64,000 nucleotides of DNA, taken from NCBI GenBank assembly GCA_016285835.1, contig JAEERM010000004.1, positions 1 to 64,000 of the forward strand, written 5' to 3'. Under the pieces are notes generated by a model that saw nothing but the letters and a program-made list of their open reading frames with translations, was not told the origin of the DNA and made no database searches. The position numbers and the translations under genes are program-made. Shown here piece after piece: positions 46,701-56,745 of this stretch. Every line of letters begins with the position of its first letter. The stretch's first letter is position 1. Source of the DNA: Fibrobacter sp. (lineage in GTDB: Bacteria; Fibrobacterota; Fibrobacteria; Fibrobacterales; Fibrobacteraceae).

Positions 46701-49700
46701 GCTGGTATCAATGGCGTTACCACGGGAAGGCAAGGCGATTCGGGCAAAGCCGTTGGAATCCGCAGTAAAAGCGAGAGTATCCGGCAGAGTAGAATCGCCA
46801 CGATTGGCCCACAGCGAATCATCATCTACGTAAAGCCTAAATCTCGATATGCCATCTACACGGACCGTGCGGTTTGCAGTCGAAGCAATTTCTGGCAGGA
46901 CAGTCACGCTGAAGTTCGGAGTTTCCGCAATGGCGGAATCCATCGCCGTAAACACGGAGAATGTTCTTGTCTCGGCGGAAATCAGCAGGTAGGCCCACTG
47001 GGTCTTATCCGTATAACATCTTTCATCCGTTGCAGTCGAACATGCCGCAACAGTATCAGAAGCTCCTTCAACAAGGGCCTTGCCAAACTTATCAAGATAG
47101 CCATAAAGAACATCTGTAAGTGGAACAAACTGCTTATTTGCAAAATCAACCTTATACAGCCTTACCGTTTGCGGAGTCGCATGCATAGCCTCCATCTCTT
47201 CATAACTTATTTTCATCTGAATTCGTGGCCGCGCAGTATCAGCAAACGTCATTCTCGGCAAAACTTCTACAACCGGACCCTTGAGAGCAAGGTTGTTGAA
47301 TACATCAAACGAGTAATCCGACGCTTCGACTGTTCTGACAGTAATATTCTTCTTGCCGCTAATGGAATGTTCAGGGAAAGTTACGCTAACTTCCTCGAAC
47401 AGCGACTTGACCGTCTTATAGTCAGTCGAATCTACCAAACGACCTATAACCATGTCAAACTTGCTAAAGTTGAACATGGTGCCGTCATCATCGCCCCACA
47501 AAAGCATAAGTTGCGTATTTCCTTGCAACCTATTCACGTCAAACCAGCCCAAACGATACCAACCGCTTGAGTCTGCCCTCAAAGAATCTCTCCATACCGA
47601 ATCAAGCATGGTTTTGGGATATGCGTAGAAGGCTTCTCCGTTCAGATATGCAAGCCGGTAATTTACCCCACTATCCAGATAAGCCCTGACCTCGACAAGT
47701 TCCTTCGGGCGTTTAACAGTAATTGAATCTGCATCCCTAAACTTCACCAGCATATTCAAGGAATCTGGGAATTTTCCATCAAGCAACAAATGAGAATGCT
47801 TACTGGAATCCAGCTGCATCAGCTCGGCACTATTCACCACGACATCATTCACCCATGCGTCATCATTCCTGTAAATTTGATTCATCGTCAACGTATCAGA
47901 CTTAGGACGAACAGGAGACTTCGCAAGAGGATCCTTCGACATGCGGTAGAACGTATCCACAACAAACGAATCAGCCTTGATATAGAGTATCTCGGCATTG
48001 CCCGACAGACTGAGCTTTGATTCAGGAACCTGAATATTGCTCAAATCCACCTTAAGCGATTCAACCTTCGCATGCACACTGCCACCAACAAGTTCACTAT
48101 TTATTTTCACAGCCGTATCAAGTCGAATGTAATATCGATGCGTTCCATTGTCGTAATCATCCGAAGAAGGCCTGACAGTGAACGCCGCATCTTTCTTGCC
48201 TATTTCCGACGCCATGACGACATTCATATACAGGAAATCCTGTGGAGAATTGAAGACTCGGCTCGTCGCATTCTCGATATTGTTTATAACAGAATCCCCA
48301 TGAATAATCAGGGAAGACCAGACCGAATCCGTATAGTCGCCATAATAATAATGGGCTCGTGAACCAAGATTGTAATACTTGTAACAAAGGGACACTCCGT
48401 TATTCACAAAATTCCAGTCCTGGGCGCTATCCTTACATACCGAGTCCTTGGAGGCAAAAAGGACAGAATCCTTGACAAGTTCAGTTACACTTTTCGGAGC
48501 CGGATACGCAATCGAGTCACGATGCCTTACGGAACTCCAGCGGGTATTGCGACCGACAAAGAATTCCACATTCGTGTTGGCGGCGAAATAAGGGGTATTC
48601 TTGACCGTATCGGAAAGTCCCGAATATTTTATCTCGCAAAAACCGGGTATGCCCATTGCACCAAGAACATTTGTAGGGTCAAAATTGCACTGATCGGACG
48701 GCTCGTTGATATCTATAGCGCCCAATACTTTCGCCTCCAAAAAATCGTCCGCACTACTTGGAGTATAGAAGCGCAAGTCAAAACGCGCGGCCTGAGAATA
48801 GGCGGAATCCTCATCCGCAAACAGGAACGTGTTCAGTCCGCCCTCAAGATAGCTCGACGGGAAATAATGCAGCCTTTGCGTCTCAAACGGAGTCAACAGG
48901 CCGTACGTCTTGTCGAACTTCCACTCGTTTCCGTCATGGTACGAACCCATGCCGACAAAGAAATCGTCGCTTTTCACCCTTCTTAAACTATCCAATGCAG
49001 CCCAATAGCCATTGCCATCATTACCGAATACGGTCTTGTTCGTGTGGTCGAAACGGACAGTACGGTTCACAAGGTTGTCCATGCCGAAGGCCGCGTTCCA
49101 ATAAGCCGTGTCCGGAATTGTATAGGTAACATTAAATTTTAGCACCGTATATGCAGCATAATTATCCGCTGTAGGGTTTATTACACCATACCCAGTGTAA
49201 TATTTCCCATCTACCCCAGGATTGATCTCTATTTTAAACAAATTTGCATTCATGTCATATGCCGCATCACCATTCACGCACACAGAATCCAAAGTCGAGT
49301 CGCTCTTGCACCCTACATCAGCGACATCAAACGAATATCTGGGTCCGCAATCATGCCCATAACTTTCGTACGGACTAGGGAATTTTATTTCCGTTCCTCT
49401 TGAAATTTTGTCAAGAGTCCATACTTGATACGGGCTTAGCTTTATGGGATTGTAGCTTATATCGTCAAGGGGCGATTTATTGTATGCAGGATGTTCATCC
49501 AAGAATTTTTTCCATCCGGAAAGCGTAAATACAGTTATGTCATAGCCATTTTCGTCATATTTCTTGAAATCATATCCATAATAACCATGAGCATCATTCG
49601 CTCTCTTCGACTCAGTCAAGGTTATAGTCTTTGTCATCGAATTAAAATGAAGCGTATCTACAAAAATCCGTTCATGCTGATTCGCATCCTTTTTTTCACA

Positions 49701-52700
49701 ATCTGTCAAAGGATACCAATCACCGCAATCAACATAGAACGTATTGTATCGCAAATAGCGGACTGCGACAAGCTTTAATTCCTTCCTATGCCTCTTGATG
49801 GCAAGGCTAAACCTCTTCGGTTCATAACCGATTATCTCCTGAGACCCGGAAATCTGCCCGGTCAGGGGAATTTCGCCTTTACGCAAGGAGTCGGGCAATT
49901 TCCATCCGGAAAGATTGGCTTTCACCAAATAATCAGCAACCGGCTCGTAACGATACGCGTCAACCCTGCTATCGTATAGGGCTTCCGAAACGTGGATGGA
50001 AGGAACAGTGATTTGCTCATTTTTCGGATGGTCCGGAGTCATGTCCAGCATAGTCTCGGCATGCTTAACCTTGAATACGGCCTCGGCCGTCGTGGAATTT
50101 TCACCATCCGTCGAATTGGCAACAATCAAAAGTTTGTATTCACCTATTTCCAGTTTGACATGCCCCAGGCTATCCTTCCCGTTCCAGCTGATTTGGTAGG
50201 CGGTATCACTAGAATTCGCGCGCACCACCGTGGAAATATTCTGCAACTCGACCGTATCGGAACCGCTTACCACATAGATACCTACATTGGCATCCCTGTT
50301 CTTGATTCCGTATTTCGCGACCATCGTCCTAAGCCACAGGACCCTTTTTTCACATGCATTCTCGTCGGTCGTATCCGACTTGCATACCTTGGTCGAGTCA
50401 TTTTTCAACAACACGAAATCAGGCAACGTATCCGCAAGCGAGATTCTAAGAGAATCCGGCACAATCACAACCGTGGCCGAATCAAGGAACACGTGCGGAT
50501 TGGAAGAGACGTTCTCCGTAACCTCCGCATGAATCGTCATCTTGCCCGAAGCGGGATATTTTCCCATCTCAGTTGTGCCGGTCCAGGCATACGTCAACCC
50601 ATAGGCACGAGGATTCACGCTCCATCCCATGACCAGTGGATTGAGGGTATCACTACCGATTTGACCGTCGGCAATCCAGTAGAAGCCGTCAACATCGCTG
50701 CTTCCGAAATAGGCCTTCATTTTCGGCAAGGTCGAATCACCGTAAAGGGCCGCTCTAGATACGCGGAACGCTTCCGTAGCCGTCATCACCGCATGTCCGG
50801 AATTCCCAAACAAGAACATCTCGTGGCTAATTCTTGAAGGCGGAATCCATTCTGGAAAATCTTCCAAATAGGAATTTATGGTTGCCGAGAACAGCCCCAT
50901 GTCAAAGGCGACCGGCCGTGATTCACAACCGCTGTAACTGCAAACATTCCCAAATCCAGCCGAATCATAGGAAACCTTCAAGGTATCGCCTGCGGCAAGA
51001 CCTTTCCACTTCAAATGATACTGACCATCCAGTTCGTAGAACCATACGGCAGAAGAATCGGACGAAGTATCAGCAGGAGCCCCATAATAAGGGTTGCGCC
51101 ACACCTTCGACACGGACTCGTCAAACATGCCGACATGCTTTGAATCCTCCGCATACACGCGCAGGAAATAGCTGCCGTTAAACTTTCCGGACTGGTATAG
51201 CGACAATCTAAGGGTATCCGTCCCTATATGCATGGCGGTATCGGGGCTCGCCGAGAAACGCCAGTCAGGAACATCATTGAACAGTGAATCCCGATTCTCC
51301 CCTAGCAAGATCATCGACGTATCCGTTTTCCACAAGCTATCAGGACCATCGATACAATTTTCTCCGGCACATACTCCAAGTTCTATGGCAAACATCCCTT
51401 CCAGATATTTATTTTCACCAATCTTGCGGTCAAGATAGCCCAGCACTGCATCGTTGCTCTGCGAAACCTTGGAAACATTTCGATGCGAACTGTTCTGCAA
51501 TGCGGAAACGACAAAGATATTGGATGTTTTCCACTCAGGGGTGCTGTCCGTGCCCAAGGAATCAATATTGGCATACCTCAGCCTGTAAACAGTGTTCAAG
51601 GAGTCCGCAAGCTTGACTGGCGGAGCCACGCCCGTAATGGCAACAAGCGATGTATATACGGCTGAATCGCGAGGGGACGAGATTACCGGAGTCCGTTCAC
51701 CAATGAAGAACAGGTCGGTCTTCACGGAAGCGTTGCCCGCAGCGTCTATGCATACGGCATCAAGATAACACTTGCCGCGCATATCTCCAATAGAATCCAG
51801 ATTGAACGTGGCCGAATCGTTCTTCAGCGTCTTGTCCGATATTCTTTTCCACGAAGTCGTCCTTCCGGAGCCACTCACTTGATAAAAGCAGTTCATGCCC
51901 GTACGGTTGGACACGACATCCTGTCTTTCGTTCACAACAATTTTCGCCGAGTAATTCCTGTCGGAATCCGGATATACCAGCTTGGAACTCACAAGGCTTT
52001 CGATATACGGGGCAGTCTTGTCCACACGGAGTTTTTTCTGTAGCCTGTAAAGCGAATCGTTCTTTGCAGCATCACGTACAAGGGCGCGTATTTCGTAGTC
52101 GCCGTCTTCAAGACGCATACCGGCCATTTCGGTCCACGACGTATCCGCAATATCGCCGGACTTCACCAGGACGGAGTCTCCCGCATGGTCTATCTTCGTC
52201 GGATCTCCGTCATGAACAAATTGCCAGGCTACCGTCACGGGTTCCGAATCGCGACCATCCAGCAAATCTCGCACGACATACGATATTTTCAGCAGGCTAT
52301 CATACGAAGCGTAGGCAAACGACGGATTTCGCGCAGGTTTCCTGTCTTGCAGTTGCAGATAAGGGGCCCCCGATGAAGAGACCGCCTCAAGTCGCGGATT
52401 GACCAGTCCAGGACGCCTCGTATCGACGAAGAACGTATCATACACCACGGAAACATTCAGGAAATCGTTCGAATCGGGCCATGACGATTCGGAAACATTT
52501 CCCGGGCTTCCGACTATGGCAGAAACAAGACCGTTCATTTTCGTGTAGGTATTTTCATCAGGCACGGCATTGTCCACCGCATAGGTCCTAATTCTATAAT
52601 AGCCGTCTTTGCCCCTGACAGAATTACGCACCGCGTTGTTCCACTGAATCGCAAACTCCGGAGTACACACATCATACAGGGCCGGGAAATCCGCCACTCG

Positions 52701-55700
52701 CGAATAGCTCGAATTCCTAGAATTGCCGTTCGCCTTTTCCAGGGAAATGCGCATGGCCCGGATATCGGGACTGTTCGCCGAATCCGCCCATGCAAAGCGG
52801 GCCAAGAACGGAATGCTGTCCGGATTCACCATCTTCCCCTCGGCCACAATATTGAATATGGGGGCAGTCGTATCCACGCTGAACGATACATTGTAAGTGT
52901 TCGACGAATCTTTACTGGCCGTATCGGAAACCATGTTGCGAATATCCGCCACGAACTCCCAGTGATATTTGCCCTCGGCAGGATGGTCTTCCTCCCATTT
53001 CGATGTAAAATATGCCGTGGATAAATCCTGAAGACGCCCCGTAGAATCACGTGTCGTGTCAACGTACGATTCGTACCCCATCGACATTTCTTTCGAAGAA
53101 TCGGGCGCAACATTTGTATCGCCAGATTCCAGCACTATTTTGTCCTTTGCACCCATGACCCTGAATCCTTGGTATCCGAGAGCGCTAGCATAGGCCTTGA
53201 AGTTCTTTATTTTGTTCAGCACCATGTTGTACTGCGGCCATACAGGGTCAAGTTTATTCGCCGTAGCCTTGAACAGGTAGTAGAATCGCTGCGTATTGGA
53301 AAGGCCAATCTTGTTCACCGTCGAAATCGTGACCGTATTCTGGTTGTCTTTCTGGATAGCAAGCAAATTGTTGTAGCCATATTCGCCCGGCACAAAATCG
53401 AATTGACCATTTTTCTTGACGGGGTGAGGTACCTTGTCAATTGTTATCCTTCGTTCAATTTTTCCACTATCCGTTTCCACAGAATCTACGATCACAATCG
53501 GGTTTGTCCAAGCACCTCCACCAGAGCGTCCATAGACAGTACAGGCATCATTAGCCTCCGGACTCTTCGATATATCGCACTCCCATGCGATTTCCTCCTG
53601 ATAGTTAAAATTCATACGGATTTGACGGAGGCGATGAGGCATTAAATCATCAACGACAAAAGAGTACTTGTTTATCCAGTCCTCGACCGTAATCGCGGGA
53701 ACTTCGTAACGTTCCACATGACGGATGGGGACACCACCCGGATTATCGCTACCATCAGGCTTTAAGCCATCCACCTTTTCCCAGCGGTCCACCTTCACGC
53801 CCATCTTGGACCAGTCGGATTCGGAATGGAATTTCAAATCGCCCTTTCTAAACTCTGAATAATTCTTTTTCCCATTCGATGCAACAACTTTTCCATCGGC
53901 ACCGTACAGGCCAATCTCGCAAAGTTGCTGTTTGTTTGCATCGTCAGCCTCATAGTAGCACCCCGGTTCTACAGCCCGCAAGGTTGAATCCGACACAAAA
54001 AGTCCCAAGTTTACGAACGGCTTTTCATAGAGAAAATTTTCCATAAGGTAAGGAGTGACATTCTGCGACTTCCCTTGGATCTTTGAATAATTTTTCATTT
54101 CACCAAAATGACTTCTATGAAAATCTAAATTTTTCGGTATATCATGAGATTCTATCAAATCCTGAACTCCTAAATATGTTGATGCAGTTATTCCCCCAAC
54201 CAAGTATAGTGAGCCGGTCACTCCTATAGCAACTTTAGCCGCAGCAGCACAGGCGGAACACCAAATACTCAACGCGACATCCGTCGCAATCATGGACAAG
54301 CCAACAGGTGTAAAGATATCAGTAAAAATATTCTGGTCTCCCGTTTCTGCATGAACAGCAGCATTATATGTTTTTCGAACGATATCCACCTTACCAGATT
54401 CTAGGGCATCAGTATTGCTAGCAAGGCCAGACGACGTGGGTATTAACGCCGACCCGTTTTCCTGAACAGTAATGCCAGCAATCCCTAGCAAAAAGCCAGT
54501 TTCAGCATTAACCACTCTAACTGTCGTAGAACCATCTCCTCCAAAAAAGTGATAACCAGCATTCATCAATGGCACACTAATGATTTCAGGTACAACCAGA
54601 TTGAAATACTCCCTAAAAGACGAATTCGGATCCGTAAAAGTCATGCTGTTTTCCGATCCCAACAGTCTTGCCATTGGAAACGTGGAGTCAGCAGCCCGTC
54701 CCTTCAAGTTATTAATTCCAGAACTCTTCTTTTCTGGGTCAATATAGGCTACAAGCCCATCGTCATATCTATAATCATAGCCATGATCCTCAAAATACAA
54801 GTTCCACGCCAGTTCTTTGGCGACCTGTTGCAAAGCATCACCACCAAAACTAACGGCCATCGTTATCAATGTTGGATAAATAACCGAAGGCGTTTTACCC
54901 ACAGCCAGCAAAGCAATTCCCGCCGCAGACATTCCGGCATATATACTGCTAGAAAAACCGTCTCCCAATTGATGCCTCCACTCATCCAAATCAAGAAGAG
55001 CGTTCAACGCTCCCGTTCCCTCATGAGGACTATCAAGAGTCACAAACTTATCAACATCCCTCTTGTAGTTTGGGCCCTGCACATACTCGCGAATTGCCAC
55101 ACCACCCATGCTATGGCCGACGAGGATATTGCGGGAAGGGATGGTGCGGTATTGATCGACGGGACTCTCGCGGAACATTTTCAAGGTATCCTGCCCATGA
55201 GCCTTGAACTCCTGGGCCTCCTCAATAAGCGAACGACGAGCAGAGCATTTATTTGCTCCCTTCCAGTTTGATTGACCGATTTCGTTTCCATTAAGCGCAG
55301 GAGATCCTGCAGGATGTACAAATGGACGTTGGAGATAAGCAGCATTCGGAGTATCGAAAAGCTCGTCGTTCAGGAAGGGAACCATTTCCTTCATCATGCC
55401 AGCAGCCGTTCCGCCAATTTTACCGCTAGACATTTTAACCCCACCAATACGGGCAGGATTGTAGTACGCCGTATCGCATCTCGTAAATACGGAATCCTTC
55501 ACTGCACCAGAATTATCGGCATCAGGAACTTGAACGGTGTCTGGATGGCACGTAGACGCATCTGTAACAATACCTTCTCTTGAATTATATGATTCTTCAT
55601 AATCTCTCCCGTTAGCTCTAGGATCACCATTTTCACAGTCCAATCCCTGCCATCTGTCTGCGGCACCGTGTACAAGCACTACGTTGTACCTGTTCACACT

Positions 55701-55772
55701 TTCCATGGGCCAAGAGGCGTACAAACTATTTGCTAGAACTAAGGCAAACAAGACTATTATTTTCTTTTTCAT
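43704..55772 (-). CDS. Giant (4022 aa) secreted protein: N-terminal lipase-like alpha/beta-hydrolase, Ig-like repeats, LamG, carbohydrate-binding-like modules, C-terminal sorting domain
   Basis: Signal peptide; VVLVHGAADRW; ILVGHSMGGVAIREYVQ; LDSPHEGTGALN; LamG-like SWAHVVVTVDSAHVKFYVDGELKKV; terminal YVELSLVTALGTPVKSIFSG...RTYLMLKVNGSIKSTKKLSLL. Confidence 0.8.
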   Translation of the reverse strand: MKKKIIVLFALVLANSLYASWPMESVNRYNVVLVHGAADRWQGLDCENGDPRANGRDYEESYNSREGIVTDASTCHPDTVQVPDADNSGAVKDSVFTRCDTAYYNPARIGGVKMSSGKIGGTAAGMMKEMVPFLNDELFDTPNAAYLQRPFVHPAGSPALNGNEIGQSNWKGANKCSARRSLIEEAQEFKAHGQDTLKMFRESPVDQYRTIPSRNILVGHSMGGVAIREYVQGPNYKRDVDKFVTLDSPHEGTGALNALLDLDEWRHQLGDGFSSSIYAGMSAAGIALLAVGKTPSVIYPTLITMAVSFGGDALQQVAKELAWNLYFEDHGYDYRYDDGLVAYIDPEKKSSGINNLKGRAADSTFPMARLLGSENSMTFTDPNSSFREYFNLVVPEIISVPLMNAGYHFFGGDGSTTVRVVNAETGFLLGIAGITVQENGSALIPTSSGLASNTDALESGKVDIVRKTYNAAVHAETGDQNIFTDIFTPVGLSMIATDVALSIWCSACAAAAKVAIGVTGSLYLVGGITASTYLGVQDLIESHDIPKNLDFHRSHFGEMKNYSKIQGKSQNVTPYLMENFLYEKPFVNLGLFVSDSTLRAVEPGCYYEADDANKQQLCEIGLYGADGKVVASNGKKNYSEFRKGDLKFHSESDWSKMGVKVDRWEKVDGLKPDGSDNPGGVPIRHVERYEVPAITVEDWINKYSFVVDDLMPHRLRQIRMNFNYQEEIAWECDISKSPEANDACTVYGRSGGGAWTNPIVIVDSVETDSGKIERRITIDKVPHPVKKNGQFDFVPGEYGYNNLLAIQKDNQNTVTISTVNKIGLSNTQRFYYLFKATANKLDPVWPQYNMVLNKIKNFKAYASALGYQGFRVMGAKDKIVLESGDTNVAPDSSKEMSMGYESYVDTTRDSTGRLQDLSTAYFTSKWEEDHPAEGKYHWEFVADIRNMVSDTASKDSSNTYNVSFSVDTTAPIFNIVAEGKMVNPDSIPFLARFAWADSANSPDIRAMRISLEKANGNSRNSSYSRVADFPALYDVCTPEFAIQWNNAVRNSVRGKDGYYRIRTYAVDNAVPDENTYTKMNGLVSAIVGSPGNVSESSWPDSNDFLNVSVVYDTFFVDTRRPGLVNPRLEAVSSSGAPYLQLQDRKPARNPSFAYASYDSLLKISYVVRDLLDGRDSEPVTVAWQFVHDGDPTKIDHAGDSVLVKSGDIADTSWTEMAGMRLEDGDYEIRALVRDAAKNDSLYRLQKKLRVDKTAPYIESLVSSKLVYPDSDRNYSAKIVVNERQDVVSNRTGMNCFYQVSGSGRTTSWKRISDKTLKNDSATFNLDSIGDMRGKCYLDAVCIDAAGNASVKTDLFFIGERTPVISSPRDSAVYTSLVAITGVAPPVKLADSLNTVYRLRYANIDSLGTDSTPEWKTSNIFVVSALQNSSHRNVSKVSQSNDAVLGYLDRKIGENKYLEGMFAIELGVCAGENCIDGPDSLWKTDTSMILLGENRDSLFNDVPDWRFSASPDTAMHIGTDTLRLSLYQSGKFNGSYFLRVYAEDSKHVGMFDESVSKVWRNPYYGAPADTSSDSSAVWFYELDGQYHLKWKGLAAGDTLKVSYDSAGFGNVCSYSGCESRPVAFDMGLFSATINSYLEDFPEWIPPSRISHEMFLFGNSGHAVMTATEAFRVSRAALYGDSTLPKMKAYFGSSDVDGFYWIADGQIGSDTLNPLVMGWSVNPRAYGLTYAWTGTTEMGKYPASGKMTIHAEVTENVSSNPHVFLDSATVVIVPDSLRISLADTLPDFVLLKNDSTKVCKSDTTDENACEKRVLWLRTMVAKYGIKNRDANVGIYVVSGSDTVELQNISTVVRANSSDTAYQISWNGKDSLGHVKLEIGEYKLLIVANSTDGENSTTAEAVFKVKHAETMLDMTPDHPKNEQITVPSIHVSEALYDSRVDAYRYEPVADYLVKANLSGWKLPDSLRKGEIPLTGQISGSQEIIGYEPKRFSLAIKRHRKELKLVAVRYLRYNTFYVDCGDWYPLTDCEKKDANQHERIFVDTLHFNSMTKTITLTESKRANDAHGYYGYDFKKYDENGYDITVFTLSGWKKFLDEHPAYNKSPLDDISYNPIKLSPYQVWTLDKISRGTEIKFPSPYESYGHDCGPRYSFDVADVGCKSDSTLDSVCVNGDAAYDMNANLFKIEINPGVDGKYYTGYGVINPTADNYAAYTVLKFNVTYTIPDTAYWNAAFGMDNLVNRTVRFDHTNKTVFGNDGNGYWAALDSLRRVKSDDFFVGMGSYHDGNEWKFDKTYGLLTPFETQRLHYFPSSYLEGGLNTFLFADEDSAYSQAARFDLRFYTPSSADDFLEAKVLGAIDINEPSDQCNFDPTNVLGAMGIPGFCEIKYSGLSDTVKNTPYFAANTNVEFFVGRNTRWSSVRHRDSIAYPAPKSVTELVKDSVLFASKDSVCKDSAQDWNFVNNGVSLCYKYYNLGSRAHYYYGDYTDSVWSSLIIHGDSVINNIENATSRVFNSPQDFLYMNVVMASEIGKKDAAFTVRPSSDDYDNGTHRYYIRLDTAVKINSELVGGSVHAKVESLKVDLSNIQVPESKLSLSGNAEILYIKADSFVVDTFYRMSKDPLAKSPVRPKSDTLTMNQIYRNDDAWVNDVVVNSAELMQLDSSKHSHLLLDGKFPDSLNMLVKFRDADSITVKRPKELVEVRAYLDSGVNYRLAYLNGEAFYAYPKTMLDSVWRDSLRADSSGWYRLGWFDVNRLQGNTQLMLLWGDDDGTMFNFSKFDMVIGRLVDSTDYKTVKSLFEEVSVTFPEHSISGKKNITVRTVEASDYSFDVFNNLALKGPVVEVLPRMTFADTARPRIQMKISYEEMEAMHATPQTVRLYKVDFANKQFVPLTDVLYGYLDKFGKALVEGASDTVAACSTATDERCYTDKTQWAYLLISAETRTFSVFTAMDSAIAETPNFSVTVLPEIASTANRTVRVDGISRFRLYVDDDSLWANRGDSTLPDTLAFTADSNGFARIALPSRGNAIDTSYVFVVALGEPDADGNMEELPAAPAVARALTVNAQFACSVPSDSLWLGLDNGYMAYGASCTHPGYGLVSLYRDGKVVAEIRGEIPDTVIYDGSKTSGVSGLGKIASGIYESRYVGVSALGMDMQIAGPRVYTDSLRPAIRNFSVQDSSEVLDRIFTATADVYDSESGVARVIVTPVFGGDTLRVMNVMPDSAGHVSASVRISRKQLAECTGCYLSMEMRVEDYGHNHAEQKYVSDEKLYPYPTELALWYPARESSGKIAHELLGTGHNLGLSNMSRPWGSDVGLYFGRGTDFASGNGLVDFGSTPSYSFEARIKRGSGYSTWRRVLGFAGVNGLDIKLMQRGGVLKLVEGSHSWESELLPISEKSWAHVVVTVDSAHVKFYVDGELKKVRDSGISQERELEGAFSMGKTGSDPSYLGNIADIRMYSRALTAAEVEELSKPVTDAGEVSDVIVIAVKDMEAVSGFSNEFSCSVAGNKYLVSGDSATLAMSVIVENTADYNVVLYARSATAGDKPVYVGETSMLAGMAAVSNTWRAVAVSGVSVHLAAGTHTLTLKVPAGIQIGGAALTTANIPASMIAWGVSTSDKVAGIVPVDTVRKIKSYLRYEGYPETSTLRPRIRLRNVSNEPVNGFSVRYYFRGEDASQAGVDRYWPNYGPTFPAVHSESANTGYVEWAFAETIPVAGTVFGGDGPHFGLYNSDFTPWSASDDPSFVDPNSGLVANIDGFYEDAGVVVLDKDNNLIGGSCAEMEDPVSLETKVRVLAADMRGDNQASEIHFNVENTGNVSLKNFDVRYYFFVEEGLAPDYEINDKSECASASMESLGSGRWQVTVHCDKPLAAGKTWQNPVKVALHLPGWAAMWNANDDPSHDGLGMMMRVASGICVFDSTGYMLYGNTPVWALPAPDEVNPDSIYNVDFGYHAPGSVPIIRTPEGLVITMDNWSYVELSLVTALGTPVKSIFSGTLAPGEQFVRVDWNGIDMNRTYLMLKVNGSIKSTKKLSLL

Positions 55773-55779
55773 ATTTGAT

Positions 55780-56637
55780 TTACTCGTGATTTAAAGGGGC
55801 AAAATAACGTTGATCGCGGTATCTGGCTACTGGTTCCTTGGAAATTTGCCAGTTACTATCGGTCGAATATAAATACCACCCATCTTCTTTCATTCTGCTT
55901 ATATAACGTCCATTAAAACGTTCATGTCGTTCATCATAATCATTAGGCGGTTCTTCATAAAAAGTTGATAAAGTGTCAACCCCATTGCGCACAATAGAAA
56001 AACTAAACTTATTCGGATACAAAACGATTGTAAACAAATCATCTCCGAAATATTGCGCATCATCTACATCATCGGGCCAACCAGCCTCTTCCTTCGTAAT
56101 CTGCGTGATTATATTCGCAGCAGTGTCTAGCAAAGCAAATTTGTCATAATACTTGAAAAGAAATTTGCCGTTTTTCCATGTGCGCATAAGCGCTGCGTTA
56201 AGGGATATAGGCAGTCGTCCGTTCTCCCATTTGGCTTTTTTTAGAACCGGATTTTCTTTTATCTTCCAAAAATAATATTCAAACCATTCGTCTCCGTTTC
56301 GGCCTAAATACAATACTGTAGAATCACTTAGCGGTTCAATCTTCAAACCAGAACACGAATCTATCAATCCTTCCCAATAACAGTATTCCGTTCCACGAGT
56401 ATCAACCAACCGCATTCCCATCTTGGTACATTCTTCCCAATCAGCCCCACTATGTCTTTCATAATGATCATAATAATACACAGCCAAAAGAGCAGTTGTA
56501 TCGCTAACCATAACAAAACTACCCTCCTTCCTTGAACCTGATTCAAGAAATCGAACATCATCTCCACATCCCCACATGCTTACGCACGAAAATGCGAGCG
56601 CCAAAACAGCTAGCAACCTTTTAATTTCAACCATCAT
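55780..56637 (-). CDS. Lipoprotein paired with the giant lipase-like protein
   Basis: MMVEIKRLLAVLALAFSCVSMWGCGDD; near-perfect Shine-Dalgarno AAAGGAGGT upstream. Confidence 0.75.
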   Translation of the reverse strand: MMVEIKRLLAVLALAFSCVSMWGCGDDVRFLESGSRKEGSFVMVSDTTALLAVYYYDHYERHSGADWEECTKMGMRLVDTRGTEYCYWEGLIDSCSGLKIEPLSDSTVLYLGRNGDEWFEYYFWKIKENPVLKKAKWENGRLPISLNAALMRTWKNGKFLFKYYDKFALLDTAANIITQITKEEAGWPDDVDDAQYFGDDLFTIVLYPNKFSFSIVRNGVDTLSTFYEEPPNDYDERHERFNGRYISRMKEDGWYLYSTDSNWQISKEPVARYRDQRYFAPLNHE

Positions 56638-56745
56638 AAAGGATACCTCCTTTGCCACCTATCCACAACCAGACACAGCCCAGAAATATGTGACAGCAAT
56701 CACACACAAATATACTCTATATTTTGTACAAAATCAAGCAATACT
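56638..56745 (-). promoter_or_regulatory. Duplicated 5' region (promoter/RBS) of the lipoprotein-lipase unit
   Basis: Highly similar to 61770-61877: shared GGTGGCAAAGGAGGTATCCTTT, GTGATTG, ACAAAATATAGAGTATATTTG. Confidence 0.65.
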
